A DNA stretch of 41,974 nt, taken from Geitlerinema sp. BBD 1991-9. GTDB taxonomy: Bacteria > Cyanobacteriota > Cyanobacteriia > Cyanobacteriales > Geitlerinemataceae. Each line of letters opens with the position of its first letter. Position 1 is the first letter of the stretch. Below the pieces are notes generated by a model that saw nothing but the letters and a program-made list of their open reading frames with translations, was not told where the DNA came from and searched no databases. Location: positions 1-41,974 of the forward strand of contig LWRO01000035.1 in NCBI GenBank assembly GCA_001657325.1. The letters run 5' to 3'. Shown one piece after another: positions 1-8,475 of this stretch. Made by a program: the position numbers and the translations under genes.

Positions 1-95
1 GGTCGAACTCGTTCGATGCTTTCCGAGGCGATTCCCGATGAAACTGGAAGCCCGCGCTGTACCCGATTGGGTTAGCGTCGGGTAGTTCACTTAAC
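1..95 (+). mobile_element. Probable right end of an IS200/IS605-type element (TnpB tail / guide-RNA scaffold)
   Basis: The stretch around 48-90 (GAAGCCCGCGCTGTACC, then GTTAGCGTCGGGTAGTTCAC) resembles, from memory, the conserved 3' end of cyanobacterial IS605-family tnpB genes, where the TnpB C-terminal codons and the guide-RNA scaffold overlap. A short hairpin ACCCGA (61-66) / TCGGGT (78-83) is visible. Frame 1 is open from position 1 to a stop at 73-75 and reads ...DETGSPRC..., a plausible TnpB tail. The body of the element would lie to the left, outside the window. No alignment was possible, so this is a tentative call. Confidence 0.35.
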
Positions 96-132
96 CTGTT
101 CGGGTTGGGGGAAGGGGCAAGGGATCGGACGC

Positions 133-516
133 TTATTCGTTCTGGGGGGGCATATTACGGGAGGCGACCACATCAACTCCGGTGTCTAAAGCGTTAGGAA
201 GGACGATTTCTCCCATTGCGATCGGAGCGGTTAGAGTAATTTCGTGCAGTCGATCGCATAAATCCCACATCAGCGCTTTGGGAACGGGAGCGGTGGTTTT
301 CACGGGAAGTCTCGCCCAGAGTCCGTTTTTGACACGTACGGTGGTCGTGACGGTTCGCTGTGGCGCGACGTGTTCCTGTTTGGCGTAAGCTTCGCCTCGC
401 CGACAGCTAAACCCGCGCACTTCGACAATGTCGCCGTTGGATTCTTCAACTTCTAAACGACATCCCATCGGACAGCCGATACAGAGGTAGTGGCTAATTT
501 CACGTTCTTCAGTCAT
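133..516 (-). CDS. DUF1667 domain protein, third gene of an oxidoreductase operon
   Basis: This 127-residue protein has the DUF1667 pattern: an N-terminal CIGCPMGC cluster (residues about 13-20), a second cysteine in the GFSCRRGE segment, and a C-terminal core containing LPVKTTAPVPK and DTGVDVVASR. The four cysteines suggest a small Fe-S or metal site; this is inference. Family members are typically encoded with GlpA-like and GlpB-like FAD proteins, as here: the gene follows them on the same strand after a 103-nt gap filled with short repeats. It probably serves as an accessory or electron-transfer subunit of a glycerol-3-phosphate-type dehydrogenase. The ATG at 514-516 lacks a strong Shine-Dalgarno sequence, so the start is less certain than the identity. 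Confidence 0.85.
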   Translation of the reverse strand: MTEEREISHYLCIGCPMGCRLEVEESNGDIVEVRGFSCRRGEAYAKQEHVAPQRTVTTTVRVKNGLWARLPVKTTAPVPKALMWDLCDRLHEITLTAPIAMGEIVLPNALDTGVDVVASRNMPPQNE

Positions 517-521
517 GGGGA

Positions 522-567
522 AATTTACGATTTACAAGTTTGCGATTTACAATTTGCGGTTTGCGGT
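522..567. repeat. Short degenerate tandem repeat (GATTTACAA/TTTGCG type)
   Basis: Copies of ATTTAC(G/A)A and TTTGCG alternate through this gap (ATTTACGATTTACAAG, then GCGATTTACAATTTGCGG). A similar array sits at 3311-3347 at the other end of the same operon. Such short tandem repeats between genes are common in cyanobacteria; no function can be read from the sequence. Confidence 0.6.
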
Positions 568-619
568 TGGCAATTTTCGATCGATCGTCGGAAAACCGGT
601 CGAGGAATGTCTCGAGATC

Positions 620-1882
620 TCACGATTCTGAGACGACATCGACCTTTAAGTTGTCGTCGTGGAAGTTTTGTAGGAATTTCGGACGAACTTTTAAATTCAC
701 CATTTCAGCAGGGAAAACGTAGCGGAGTTTTTTCTCGTATACGTCGCCGAGGCGCAACACGCAATTTTCCATCGGTTGGCGAACGCGCATATAAACGGTG
801 TGGTCTCGATCGGTGGAAATAGTCTGTGGAACGCAGTAGCTGACATTTTCCCCTGGAATTAAGCGAATGTTGTCCGGTGGCGGTTGTTGTCCGGTGACGT
901 ACAGTCCGGCGTTGTGTCCGGCGAGTTGGGATTCTTGACTGACGAAATCGACGAGATCGTGAATGTGGACGGTGTTTCCGCAGGCGAAAATGCCGTCTTT
1001 CGAGGTTTCCATGGTGCTGGAAACAATGGGGCCGCGCGTGACGGGGTCGAAGCGTAGGTTTAACTGACGGGCGAGTTCGTTATCGGGAATCAGACCGATC
1101 GAAAGTAATAAGGTATCGCAGGGAATGGTTTCGCTGCGGCTGAGGTCGGGGGTAAAGCCATCGACGGGGGCGACGGTGACGGCTTCGACGCGATCGCGAC
1201 CGTGAATTTCGACCACGGTGGTGGACAAGTGCAACGGAATCTCGAAATCGTGCAAACACTGGACGATGTTGCGGTTCAATCCGTTGGCGTGGGGCATAAT
1301 TTCGTAAACGCCCACGACTTCAACGCCTTCGAGGGTCAACCGTCGCGCCATAATCAAACCGATATCCCCGGAACCGAGAATGACGGCGCGATTTCCAGGG
1401 AGAACGCCCATGAGGTTGACGAATTTTTGGGCTAAGCCAGCGGTGAGAACGCCAGATACGCGAGTTCCGGGGGTGCGAATAGCCCCTCGCGTCCGTTCTC
1501 TGGCCCCCACAGCTAGGACGGTGGCTTTGGTTTCGATCGATCGAACGCCGTAAGTTCCCGACATCAACTTGACGCGCTTGTTTTTGTCGATATCGAGAAC
1601 GTAGCTATCGGTAATCAGGTCGATGTCTCGTTCCAACACCTGTTCGAGATATCGCTGTGCGTATTCGGGGCCGGTGAGTTCTTCTTTGAAATGGTGCAGT
1701 CCGAAACCGGGGTGAATGCACTGTAATAAAATCCCTCCGGCTTCTTTTTCTCGATCGATCGTCAAAACTCGCTCTGCACCAGCTTCTTTCGCACCGAGGG
1801 CTGCTGCCATTCCCGCCGGGCCGCCACCGATGACGACGACATCGTATTGAGACTGTAAATGTCGAGTGTTCGCGGTTAGCAT
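620..1882 (-). CDS. NAD(P)/FAD-dependent oxidoreductase (GlpB-like / thioredoxin-reductase-like)
   Basis: A two-dinucleotide-domain flavoprotein of about 420 residues. It has an N-terminal FAD motif [10 protein letters not shown] preceded by YDVVVIG, a second Rossmann motif [15 protein letters not shown] in the middle (NAD(P) site), and a C-terminal FAD motif [16 protein letters not shown]. The longer reading frame reaches back to 1915, but the ATG at 1880-1882 is preferred: it has an AGGAGGTGTC ribosome site and overlaps the upstream stop as ATGCTAA, which implies translational coupling. Sandwiched between a GlpA-like protein and a DUF1667 protein, it is probably the pyridine-nucleotide-linked partner of a glycerol-3-phosphate or related 2-hydroxyacid dehydrogenase. 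The actual substrate is not visible in the sequence. Confidence 0.88.
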   Translation of the reverse strand: MLTANTRHLQSQYDVVVIGGGPAGMAAALGAKEAGAERVLTIDREKEAGGILLQCIHPGFGLHHFKEELTGPEYAQRYLEQVLERDIDLITDSYVLDIDKNKRVKLMSGTYGVRSIETKATVLAVGARERTRGAIRTPGTRVSGVLTAGLAQKFVNLMGVLPGNRAVILGSGDIGLIMARRLTLEGVEVVGVYEIMPHANGLNRNIVQCLHDFEIPLHLSTTVVEIHGRDRVEAVTVAPVDGFTPDLSRSETIPCDTLLLSIGLIPDNELARQLNLRFDPVTRGPIVSSTMETSKDGIFACGNTVHIHDLVDFVSQESQLAGHNAGLYVTGQQPPPDNIRLIPGENVSYCVPQTISTDRDHTVYMRVRQPMENCVLRLGDVYEKKLRYVFPAEMVNLKVRPKFLQNFHDDNLKVDVVSES

Positions 1883-3312
1883 GACACCTCCTCTTTCCGC
1901 TGGCGAACGACCCAAGACTCACCCCCGCGCTTTGTAATCTCCGTCATAGGAATTCCCAGTTTCCGCACTAACAACTCCATGCAACGCCCAGTACAGAATC
2001 CGCCTTGGCAGCGTCCCATTCCAGCGCGAGTGCGGAATTTGATACCGTCGAGGGTTCGCGCCCCTCGGTGAATGGCGTCGAGGATTTCCCCTTCGCTGAC
2101 CAACTCGCAGCGACAGACGATGCGGCCGTAACTGGGGTTGCGCTGGGTCAGTTCGATCTGGTCTTCGGTGGATAAGCTGGCGAAGTGAATCGGTTTGGGA
2201 ATCGACGAGATGAAGTCCTCTTTTTCGGGCATTACCAAGCCTTCGTCTTTGAGGATTTCGACGACGAGATCGGCGATCGAGGGCGCTGCCGTGAGACCTG
2301 GCGATTGGATTCCCGCGACGTTGACGAAGCCTTTTTTCGCCGTCGGACCAATGATGAAATCTTCGCCGTCCGCCACCGCCCGCAATCCTGCAAATTCGGC
2401 GATGCAGTCGCGCGGACTAATCCCAGGTGCAATTCGTCTGACGGAATCGAAGACTTTTTGACCGCCTTCAGCGCTGGTGGTCAGGTCTTCTTTGTCATCC
2501 ACCATTTGAGCGGTGGGGCCGACCATAATCGTGCCGTCGAAGGTGGGAATCACGAGAATTCCTTTGGAAACGGGTGTGGGACAGGGAAAAATCACCCGTT
2601 TGACGAATCCTTGTAATCGCTTGTCGAGTAAGTATTCTTCGCCTTTGCGCGGTCGGATGCGAAAGGTGCGAACGCCTGCCATCTCTGCAATTTTGTCGGC
2701 GTACAGTCCGGCGGCGTTGAGGACGAAGCGGGTTTGTAAGGTTTGATGGAGGGTGCGAACGTTCCAGGTTTCTCCGTCGAAGTCGAGATGGGTTACGGGA
2801 CTGTCGGTATAGAGTTCGACTCCGTTGAGACAGGCGTTGTCAGCTAAACCAAAGCAGGCTTCGTAAGGGTTGATAACGCCAGTGGTGGGGGCAAATAGGG
2901 CGGCGATCGCGTCGTGGGTCAGATTGGGTTCTTCGATGTGAATTCGGTTCGCATCCCAAAGTTCTAAGCCGGGAACGCCTTTTTCTTCGCCTTGATGTTT
3001 TAGTTTTTCGAGGGTTTGAAGTTGCTCGACTTCGAGGGCAACGGTGAGTTCGCCGATGCGTTTGAAGCCGAATCCGAGTTCGTCACACAGTCGATCCCAG
3101 CGTTGGTTTCCCTGCCACTCGAGTTTACCTTTCAGGGTGTTGGGGTTGCTGTGGTGTCCGCCGTGGATAATGCCACTATTGGCTTTACTGGTTCCGAATC
3201 CGACTTCGCTTTCTTTTTCAATGAGTGCAGTGGACAGGGCATATCGACTGAGTTCGCGCACGATCGAACAGCCGATGACTCCGCCACCGATGACGATGAC
3301 ATCGTAACGCAT
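1876..3312 (-). CDS. GlpA-like FAD-dependent glycerol-3-phosphate dehydrogenase with BFD-like [2Fe-2S] domain
   Basis: A 478-residue flavoprotein starting [17 protein letters not shown] (FAD Rossmann motif), followed by a DAO/GlpA-type core ([12 protein letters not shown] at about residues 43-54, [16 protein letters not shown] near 200). The last 100 residues carry a bacterioferritin-associated-ferredoxin-like [2Fe-2S] module with CRCE and, about 35 residues on, [10 protein letters not shown]. This DAO plus Fer2_BFD layout is that of anaerobic GlpA and related oxidases. First gene of the operon; its stop overlaps the start of the next gene. The likely reaction is oxidation of sn-glycerol-3-phosphate to DHAP with electrons passed to the partner flavoprotein or quinones. 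A different 2-hydroxy substrate cannot be excluded because no glycerol kinase is in the window. Confidence 0.87.
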   Translation of the reverse strand: MRYDVIVIGGGVIGCSIVRELSRYALSTALIEKESEVGFGTSKANSGIIHGGHHSNPNTLKGKLEWQGNQRWDRLCDELGFGFKRIGELTVALEVEQLQTLEKLKHQGEEKGVPGLELWDANRIHIEEPNLTHDAIAALFAPTTGVINPYEACFGLADNACLNGVELYTDSPVTHLDFDGETWNVRTLHQTLQTRFVLNAAGLYADKIAEMAGVRTFRIRPRKGEEYLLDKRLQGFVKRVIFPCPTPVSKGILVIPTFDGTIMVGPTAQMVDDKEDLTTSAEGGQKVFDSVRRIAPGISPRDCIAEFAGLRAVADGEDFIIGPTAKKGFVNVAGIQSPGLTAAPSIADLVVEILKDEGLVMPEKEDFISSIPKPIHFASLSTEDQIELTQRNPSYGRIVCRCELVSEGEILDAIHRGARTLDGIKFRTRAGMGRCQGGFCTGRCMELLVRKLGIPMTEITKRGGESWVVRQRKEEVSC

Positions 3313-3347
3313 TACAATTTACGAGTTTAGATTTACAATTTACGATC
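3311..3347. repeat. Short ATTTACAATTTACGA repeats upstream of the operon
   Basis: ACAATTTACGA occurs twice within 30 nt just before the operon start, matching the short-repeat style at 522-567. It lies where the operon leader should be, so it may be transcribed. Confidence 0.5.
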
Positions 3348-3633
3348 GGAAAATTGACGATCGAACAAAACTGTTCGCTCGCCGGATGGAGGGAAATAGA
3401 AGTTAACGGGCAATTCAAAAAACGAAAGCAAATTTTAAGTTTTTGACTGGATAGCAGATGCCAAAAGAACTCGTTCGCGGTCTTGAAATATCGCGCGAAA
3501 TCCTTTGAATGAACCCGTTTTTTACTCTATTTACAGTATAGTCAGATACACTTTCTAAATAACAGTGCGGCGTGTTAAGTGTTCTTAAGTTAGGATAGAA
3601 ATTTTAAAGTTGGGAGATGAGAAGATCGATCGA
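3313..3633. other. Intergenic region upstream of the oxidoreductase operon
   Basis: 321 nt between the operon start (minus strand) and the end of the WGR gene. It should hold the operon promoter, but no convincing -35/-10 pair stands out. Apart from the short repeats at its left end, nothing is recognised in it. Confidence 0.5.
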
Positions 3634-5058
3634 CTAATCGACCAATTTTTGAATCTCGCCATAGATGCGATAAAACCCACTACGAGCGGATTCGCAAACT
3701 TCTGAAACGAGGTATCGCGCACCTTCTTCGCGAATGTTGCGGGGAAACTGGACGTTCCAGTCGGTATGATAGCCGGGAGAAACCACGCGAACGCGCAGCT
3801 TTCCGCCGTCTCGAATACATTGGAGAATCACGCCGTTGGTGGTGTCTGACGTTGTTTCGAGGGAATCTGAAACGGGGGTTCCTGGTTGTTTGGGCGCTTG
3901 TAACGTCGCCGTTGGCGGTAGGTTTCCCGCTCTTGCCGCTTCGATGGCGGTTTCGCTGACATCGAGACCGGCGAGATAGCCGCTGGTGGTGACGAGATAG
4001 AGTCGATCGTCGCGCCACTGCATCGACAGCGCCGAACCGCATCCCGTTGCCAGTTTCCACAGGCGCGTTCCCGATCGATCGAAGCAATAAACGGACGAGC
4101 TGTTATCCCCTGCGAAAATATATTTGCCGTCGGGAGCCGCCGCACAGGAATACACGGACGCATCGCACTGACATTTGGCTCGATCGTCGCCGGATTTGCT
4201 GAATTCGTACACGAGTCGATTGGACGTTCCCGCGTACACGGTTTCGGCTTCTTGCCAACCGAACAACACGCTACCTTGGGTGTCGTGATGCCACTGCACG
4301 CGCCCCGCTTCTAAGTCGTAGCAGGTTACGCCTTTGCTGTGTCCGTGATACACGCCGTTTCGATCGCAGCGCACCATCCAACCGGATTTTCCTTGTGACA
4401 ATCGCGTCCAGTGAAATTCATCTTCGGGATGGAACAGTGCCACTTGCCCGTTGGCATCGGAGACAGCTAACAAACCGTCGTCAATATCCAGCCAGAAAAT
4501 ATCGACGTTTTCGTCAATCTCGTAAGCCAAACGCGGAATTTTCCCGGACAAATCGTAAACGTTGCCATCGTCGCATCCGGCATAAATCCAAATGTCATCG
4601 GCGACGAGGCATTTTACACCGTCGGGAAGTTGAAACTGATTGAGAACTTCTCCTTGAGGGTTGAGAGCAAAGACTCGTCCGGCTTGGTTTCCAACCCAGC
4701 ACACCGATTCGCCGATCGAAATCCCGAAGGCTGCGGCTCCCGAGTTAAACTTCCACAATACGGGGGCAGAGCGAGCGGTGGACTGGCTGCTGGCAGTCGA
4801 TCGGCGGGTCACAGGGCGTTTTTCACGAACGCCCATGACGGCGGCTTCGTAGCCTTTGCGTAATTTTTCTTTAATTTTCTTCTCGGCAGCGGCTTTCGCT
4901 TTTTCTGGCGTGGGGTAGCTGCTGGTTTGGATGCGTCCGGTGTCACCGATGCGTCCGTAGCGGATGGTGACTTGGGTTCCCTCGATCGCGACTTCGTAGA
5001 ATTTGTGCGAAACGCCTTGGTCTTCAGAGAGTTCGAGGTAAGTTTTTTCTTCAGCCAC
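3634..5058 (-). CDS. WGR-domain protein with C-terminal beta-propeller (PQQ/WD-like) repeats
   Basis: The 474-residue protein starts with a WGR domain: TYLELSEDQGVSHKFYEV, then VTIRYGRIGDTGRIQ and KAKAAAEKKIKEKLRKGYE. WGR domains occur in PARPs and MolR-type proteins and bind nucleic-acid ends in PARP. After a Ser/Arg-rich linker (residues about 90-110) comes a propeller of repeated blades containing W-x-G-x-x-x-G-x-V-type strands (CWVGNQAGRVFAL, IYAGCDDGNVYDL, VYAGTSNRLVYEF, IFAGDNSSSVYCF). The GTG at 5056-5058 is chosen because GGAGG lies 7 nt before it; an ATG nine codons upstream is the alternative. The combination suggests a scaffold or sensor, but no substrate or partner is evident. It is monocistronic and divergent from isiA. 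Confidence 0.85.
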   Translation of the reverse strand: MAEEKTYLELSEDQGVSHKFYEVAIEGTQVTIRYGRIGDTGRIQTSSYPTPEKAKAAAEKKIKEKLRKGYEAAVMGVREKRPVTRRSTASSQSTARSAPVLWKFNSGAAAFGISIGESVCWVGNQAGRVFALNPQGEVLNQFQLPDGVKCLVADDIWIYAGCDDGNVYDLSGKIPRLAYEIDENVDIFWLDIDDGLLAVSDANGQVALFHPEDEFHWTRLSQGKSGWMVRCDRNGVYHGHSKGVTCYDLEAGRVQWHHDTQGSVLFGWQEAETVYAGTSNRLVYEFSKSGDDRAKCQCDASVYSCAAAPDGKYIFAGDNSSSVYCFDRSGTRLWKLATGCGSALSMQWRDDRLYLVTTSGYLAGLDVSETAIEAARAGNLPPTATLQAPKQPGTPVSDSLETTSDTTNGVILQCIRDGGKLRVRVVSPGYHTDWNVQFPRNIREEGARYLVSEVCESARSGFYRIYGEIQKLVD

Positions 5059-5191
5059 GATTGTTCCTCCAACGACATCCAGCAAGATTGACGAATCGGG
5101 TTGGCTCCACGTCCCAGTATAAGAGCGATTTTGCTTCCGTCCGCTAACGTTCTCTGAAGCCTGGGAAAGTTCGATCGATTTTTTTATTGAA

Positions 5192-5257
5192 ATCTATTGT
5201 CAATAGATGAGGGACATGTTAAGCTTTTGTCCGAAGCTTATTGAATAGTATTCTCAA
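5192..5257 (+). promoter_or_regulatory. Palindromic control region of isiA (candidate Fur-type operators)
   Basis: Three dyads lie within 70 nt upstream of isiA. At 5192-5208 there is a perfect 8-1-8 palindrome, ATCTATTGTCAATAGAT. At 5220-5240 TAAGCTT and AAGCTTA form a perfect 7-bp inverted repeat with a 7-nt spacer. At 5241-5257 TTGAATAGTATTCTCAA is an imperfect palindrome. TTATTGAA also occurs as a direct repeat at 5184 and 5238. isiA is repressed by Fur in other cyanobacteria, and the first dyad has the 7-1-7-like geometry of Fur boxes, though it is not a consensus match. A TTGTCA hexamer (5197-5202) inside that dyad could be a -35 element. Confidence 0.45.
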
Positions 5258-5272
5258 TTAAAGGAGGCTCTC

Positions 5273-6301
5273 GTGACGACGGCTTCACCGACAACGCTCG
5301 ATCGAGCGAATATTCCTTGGTGGGCGGGTAATGCCCGTCTCGTCAACTTGTCCGGTAAATTGCTCGGCGCGCACGTCGCCCAAGCCGGACTGATTGCATT
5401 CTGGGCAGGCGCGATGACGCTGTTCGAGCTGTCCCGCTACAATCCCGATTTACCCATGTTCGAGCAGGGATTAATTTTACTACCTCACCTAGCCGCTGAG
5501 GGCTGGGGCATTGGCGCGGGTGGCGAAGTTTCTAGCACGTATCCTTACTTCGTCATTGGAGCGCTACACCTCATTTCGTCTGCCTTTCTGGGCGTTGGTG
5601 GAATCTATCACACACTGCTGGGCCCCAACACACTCGAAACGCGCTTTTCTTTCTTTGGCTACGATTGGAAAGACGCGCGAAAAATGACGACAATCCTCGG
5701 AATTCACCTGATTCTGCTCGGATTTGGTTCGTTTCTCTTCGTTGGCAAAGCCATGTCCTTCGGTGGACTGTATGATGCGAATCTCGGTGCTGTGCGCGTT
5801 GTCGCCGATCCGACGTTCGATCCCGCCCGCATTTTCGGCTACCTCTTCGGAGCGGTCGGGCAGCATTGGATTGCTGGGGTCGATAACCTGGAAGATATCG
5901 TCGGCGGACATATCTGGATAGCTGTCATTCTCATTTTCGGTGGAGTCTGGCACGTTCTCACTGAACCGTTTGATTGGGCGAAGCGGTTGTTCGTCTGGTC
6001 GGGAGAAGCTTATCTGTCCTACAGTTTAGGGGCGATCGCGCTGATGGGTTTCATCGCCACCTATTATGCTGCTGTCAACACGACCGCTTATCCTGAAGTC
6101 TTCTACGGATCGGCGCTGCAAATTCAAGTTGGCGTGTTCCCGTACTTCACTGACCCCAATACTGAAGTCCTGACCGCTCGTACTTGGCTGGCCAACGCGC
6201 ATTTTTGGTTAGCGTTCTTCTTCCTGCAAGGTCACATCTGGCACGCTTTGCGAGCATGTGGATTCGATTTCCGCCAAGGTGTCAAAGCTGCGGACGCATA
6301 A
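5273..6301 (+). CDS. isiA: Iron-stress chlorophyll a-binding protein IsiA (CP43')
   Basis: This 342-residue protein is a CP43-family antenna without the large lumenal loop of PsbC, the usual IsiA length. Diagnostic segments are [25 protein letters not shown] at the N-terminus, [63 protein letters not shown] and GHIWHALRA near the end. The conserved histidines in these helices (six predicted) are the chlorophyll ligands. IsiA forms rings around photosystem I under iron limitation and quenches excess light energy. The start is GTG at 5273, with AAGGAGG at 5261-5267. It is first in a cluster with an IsiA-PsaL fusion and flavodoxin; the upstream palindromes suggest iron-responsive control. Confidence 0.95.
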   Translation: MTTASPTTLDRANIPWWAGNARLVNLSGKLLGAHVAQAGLIAFWAGAMTLFELSRYNPDLPMFEQGLILLPHLAAEGWGIGAGGEVSSTYPYFVIGALHLISSAFLGVGGIYHTLLGPNTLETRFSFFGYDWKDARKMTTILGIHLILLGFGSFLFVGKAMSFGGLYDANLGAVRVVADPTFDPARIFGYLFGAVGQHWIAGVDNLEDIVGGHIWIAVILIFGGVWHVLTEPFDWAKRLFVWSGEAYLSYSLGAIALMGFIATYYAAVNTTAYPEVFYGSALQIQVGVFPYFTDPNTEVLTARTWLANAHFWLAFFFLQGHIWHALRACGFDFRQGVKAADA

Positions 6302-6389
6302 ATTTTTTTTGATACTAATTGCGAATTCTTCTCATTCGAGTTGAATCAATCCGCAATTTAATGAAAATCTTTTTCAAGGAGTTCGATCG

Positions 6390-7895
6390 ATGACTGCTGT
6401 AATTGCAGGTAATCCTCACAAAGACAAAATCCCCGATGTCGGTTGGTGGGCGGGGAACGCTCGATTTGCCGATTTGTCGGGAAAGCTCCTCGGCGCGCAC
6501 GTGGCACACGCTGGACTCATTACCCTTTGGGCGGGTGCGTTTACGCTCTTTGAAATTTCGCGCTACAACCCCAACGCTCCATTGTTCGAGCAAGGATTTA
6601 TCTTACTCCCTCACTTGGCAAGTTTGGGTATCGGGGTCGATGCGGGAAGTTCCGCTCTCAATACCTATCCTTACTTTGTCATCGGGGTTTTGCATCTGAT
6701 TTCTTCTGCCGTTTTAGGAGCCGGTGGCATCTACCACGCACTCCTCGGCCCGGACGTGTTGCTGAAAGATCGGACGTTTTCCGGCTTTTTCGGTTACGGC
6801 TGGAAAGATGCGGACAAAATGACCAACATTATCGGGATTCACCTGATCTTGTTAGGGTTCGGTGCTTGGTTGTTGGTCGCGAAGGCACTATTTTGGGGCG
6901 GTTTGTTCGACGCTTCAGCAAATGCCGTCCGCGTCGTCGCCCATCCGACCCTCAATCCTCTGACGATTTTCGGCTATCTGTTCGGTGCGTCGGGGTCTGA
7001 AGGGATGGCGGCTGTCGATAATTTGGAAGATTTAGTCGGCGGTCATATGTGGGTTGGCGCGATCTGTGTCGGCGGTGGAATTTGGCACACACTGACGAAG
7101 CCGTTTCTCTGGGCGCGACGCATCTTGATTTATTCCGGGGAAGCGTACTTGTCGTACAGTTTGGGCGCGCTGTCTTACATGGGATTTTTGGCGGCGTACT
7201 TCGTCAGCGTCAATACGACAGCGTACCCAGAGGTGTTTTACGGGCCGACGGGACTGTTGGAAACGGATACGGGAGTCGTCACGGCGCGAGGATGGTTGGC
7301 GACGTTCCATTTCGTCTTAGCAGTTTTGTTCCTGTTCGGGCATTTGTGGCACGCTATTCGCGCTCGCGGTGAAGCTGCCGGATTTAATTTCAAAACCGGT
7401 CGTATGGTGACCCCTTATCAGGGCAATCCTGCAGTGGGTAATTTATCGACGATCGTCAACAGTTCGGATTTAACGATGACGTTTCTGCAAAACTTACCGA
7501 TTTATCGATCGGGAATTGCACCACTCTCTCGAGGGTTGGAAATTGGCATGGCACACGGTTATTTTTTGGTCGGGCCGTTTGCCTTATTGAATCCGGTTCG
7601 AGAAACTGAAGCTGCGAATTTAGTAGGATTGGTTTCCTCGATCGTGCTATTAGCAATTTTGACGGTGGCACTGTCGAGTTACGGCACGGTAACGTTTACC
7701 GATTCTTATCAAGGTTCGGGTTACGGTTCAGTTGCTGCAACGATTCCAGCCGTTCCGGCCTCGCTGCAAAGCCGAGACGGTTGGAGTCAGTTTTCGGGTG
7801 GATTTTTAATCGGAGGCGTCGGCGGTGCGATCTTTGCATATTTGTTGCTCGATCGAGTTGGTTCAGTGTTGATGCTAATGCAGGGCAGCTTGTAA
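6390..7895 (+). CDS. IsiA-like chlorophyll-binding protein fused to a C-terminal PsaL domain
   Basis: Residues 1 to about 338 repeat the IsiA plan ([63 protein letters not shown]). Residues about 339-501 are a PsaL-like domain: [20 protein letters not shown] is the PsaL signature, followed by two further membrane helices ending near [18 protein letters not shown]. PsaL joins photosystem I monomers into trimers or tetramers, so the fusion can dock an antenna at the PSI PsaL position. Such fusions are known in a subset of cyanobacteria (CBP/IsiA-PsaL types). It starts 88 nt after isiA with its own CAAGGAG site, probably in one transcript. Expected in the thylakoid membrane under iron or far-red/light stress. 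Confidence 0.93.
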   Translation: MTAVIAGNPHKDKIPDVGWWAGNARFADLSGKLLGAHVAHAGLITLWAGAFTLFEISRYNPNAPLFEQGFILLPHLASLGIGVDAGSSALNTYPYFVIGVLHLISSAVLGAGGIYHALLGPDVLLKDRTFSGFFGYGWKDADKMTNIIGIHLILLGFGAWLLVAKALFWGGLFDASANAVRVVAHPTLNPLTIFGYLFGASGSEGMAAVDNLEDLVGGHMWVGAICVGGGIWHTLTKPFLWARRILIYSGEAYLSYSLGALSYMGFLAAYFVSVNTTAYPEVFYGPTGLLETDTGVVTARGWLATFHFVLAVLFLFGHLWHAIRARGEAAGFNFKTGRMVTPYQGNPAVGNLSTIVNSSDLTMTFLQNLPIYRSGIAPLSRGLEIGMAHGYFLVGPFALLNPVRETEAANLVGLVSSIVLLAILTVALSSYGTVTFTDSYQGSGYGSVAATIPAVPASLQSRDGWSQFSGGFLIGGVGGAIFAYLLLDRVGSVLMLMQGSL

Positions 7896-7917
7896 GTTTT
7901 TCTTCGATCGCGAATGG

Positions 7918-8000
7918 AAAGGAGGTGATGCTTTACGTAACAGTTGGGAATCAGCCATATGCTTCAAATTAGATGCTGTTAGACAGCATGGTTCTCCTCT
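7918..8000 (+). other. Leader-like element: 12-nt anti-Shine-Dalgarno match, 14-codon ORF and hairpin
   Basis: AAAGGAGGTGAT (7918-7929) is a 12-nt perfect complement of the 3' end of bacterial 16S rRNA. An ATG overlaps it at 7928 and opens a 14-codon frame (MLYVTVGNQPYASN, stop 7970-7972), but only 2 nt separate GGAGG from that ATG, unusually close for initiation. Directly after the stop, ATGCTGT/ACAGCAT (7973-7979 and 7983-7989) form a perfect 7-bp hairpin, and CTCCT at 7994-7998 could pair back to AGGAG. It lies 23 nt after the IsiA-PsaL stop. It may be a leader peptide, a translational decoy or a structured RNA; nothing in the sequence decides between these. Confidence 0.35.
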
Positions 8001-8050
8001 CTAAAGCCAGTGAGTGAAAGCTAAATAGCGTTCAATTTAGGTTTCGATCG

Positions 8051-8084
8051 ACCAGGGTCTCCAAGAGCGATCCTGGTTTTTTTG
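8051..8084 (+). terminator. Possible rho-independent terminator after the IsiA-PsaL gene
   Basis: ACCAGG (8051-8056) pairs with CCTGGT (8072-8077) across a 15-nt loop, followed by a run of T (8077-8083). The large loop makes it weaker than a canonical terminator, but the T-tract and its position between isiA-psaL and isiB support termination or partial read-through. Confidence 0.5.
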
Positions 8085-8143
8085 TGCGTCTATTTGTGTT
8101 TCTAAAATTTATTTCAAAAAAACAAAAATTCTCTCATTTTTTA

Positions 8144-8172
8144 TTGACAAAAAGCCTTGAAATAGATTAACT
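8144..8172 (+). promoter_or_regulatory. Possible isiB promoter (TTGACA with weak -10)
   Basis: A perfect TTGACA (8144-8149) is followed 17 nt later by TTAACT (8167-8172), which matches only half of the -10 consensus. If used, it gives flavodoxin a leader of nearly 300 nt that contains the inverted repeat at 8211-8308. Confidence 0.3.
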
Positions 8173-8210
8173 TAGATATAAGCAGATGCTCGACAGTGAT
8201 TTCCTTTGAG

Positions 8211-8308
8211 ATGGTAATTTCAAGCGTTCTGGGCTAGGTTTAGCAAACTCTATAATTCGGCAAATCCAAACATGAATTTGAGCTTGTTTTTTGACTTGAA
8301 ATTACCAT
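8211..8308 (+). repeat. 14-bp perfect inverted repeat spanning 98 nt in the isiB leader
   Basis: ATGGTAATTTCAAG (8211-8224) is the exact reverse complement of CTTGAAATTACCAT (8295-8308), with 70 nt between. It could be the closing stem of a structured 5' leader, a paired operator, or the terminal repeats of a small non-autonomous element. No target-site duplication is obvious. Confidence 0.6.
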
Positions 8309-8475
8309 TTCAATTTCTTACAGTTGCTTTCTTGCAAAAATCTGCGATCTACTTCACGGCATCCAGGTCAAAATAGTATTTAGAATTTACAAATTATTTG
8401 ATTTAGGGTCGTCGTGAATTACGCTCGCGCAAAGCTACAACATTTAATCTGGGATTCATATCGATCGAAAAAACT

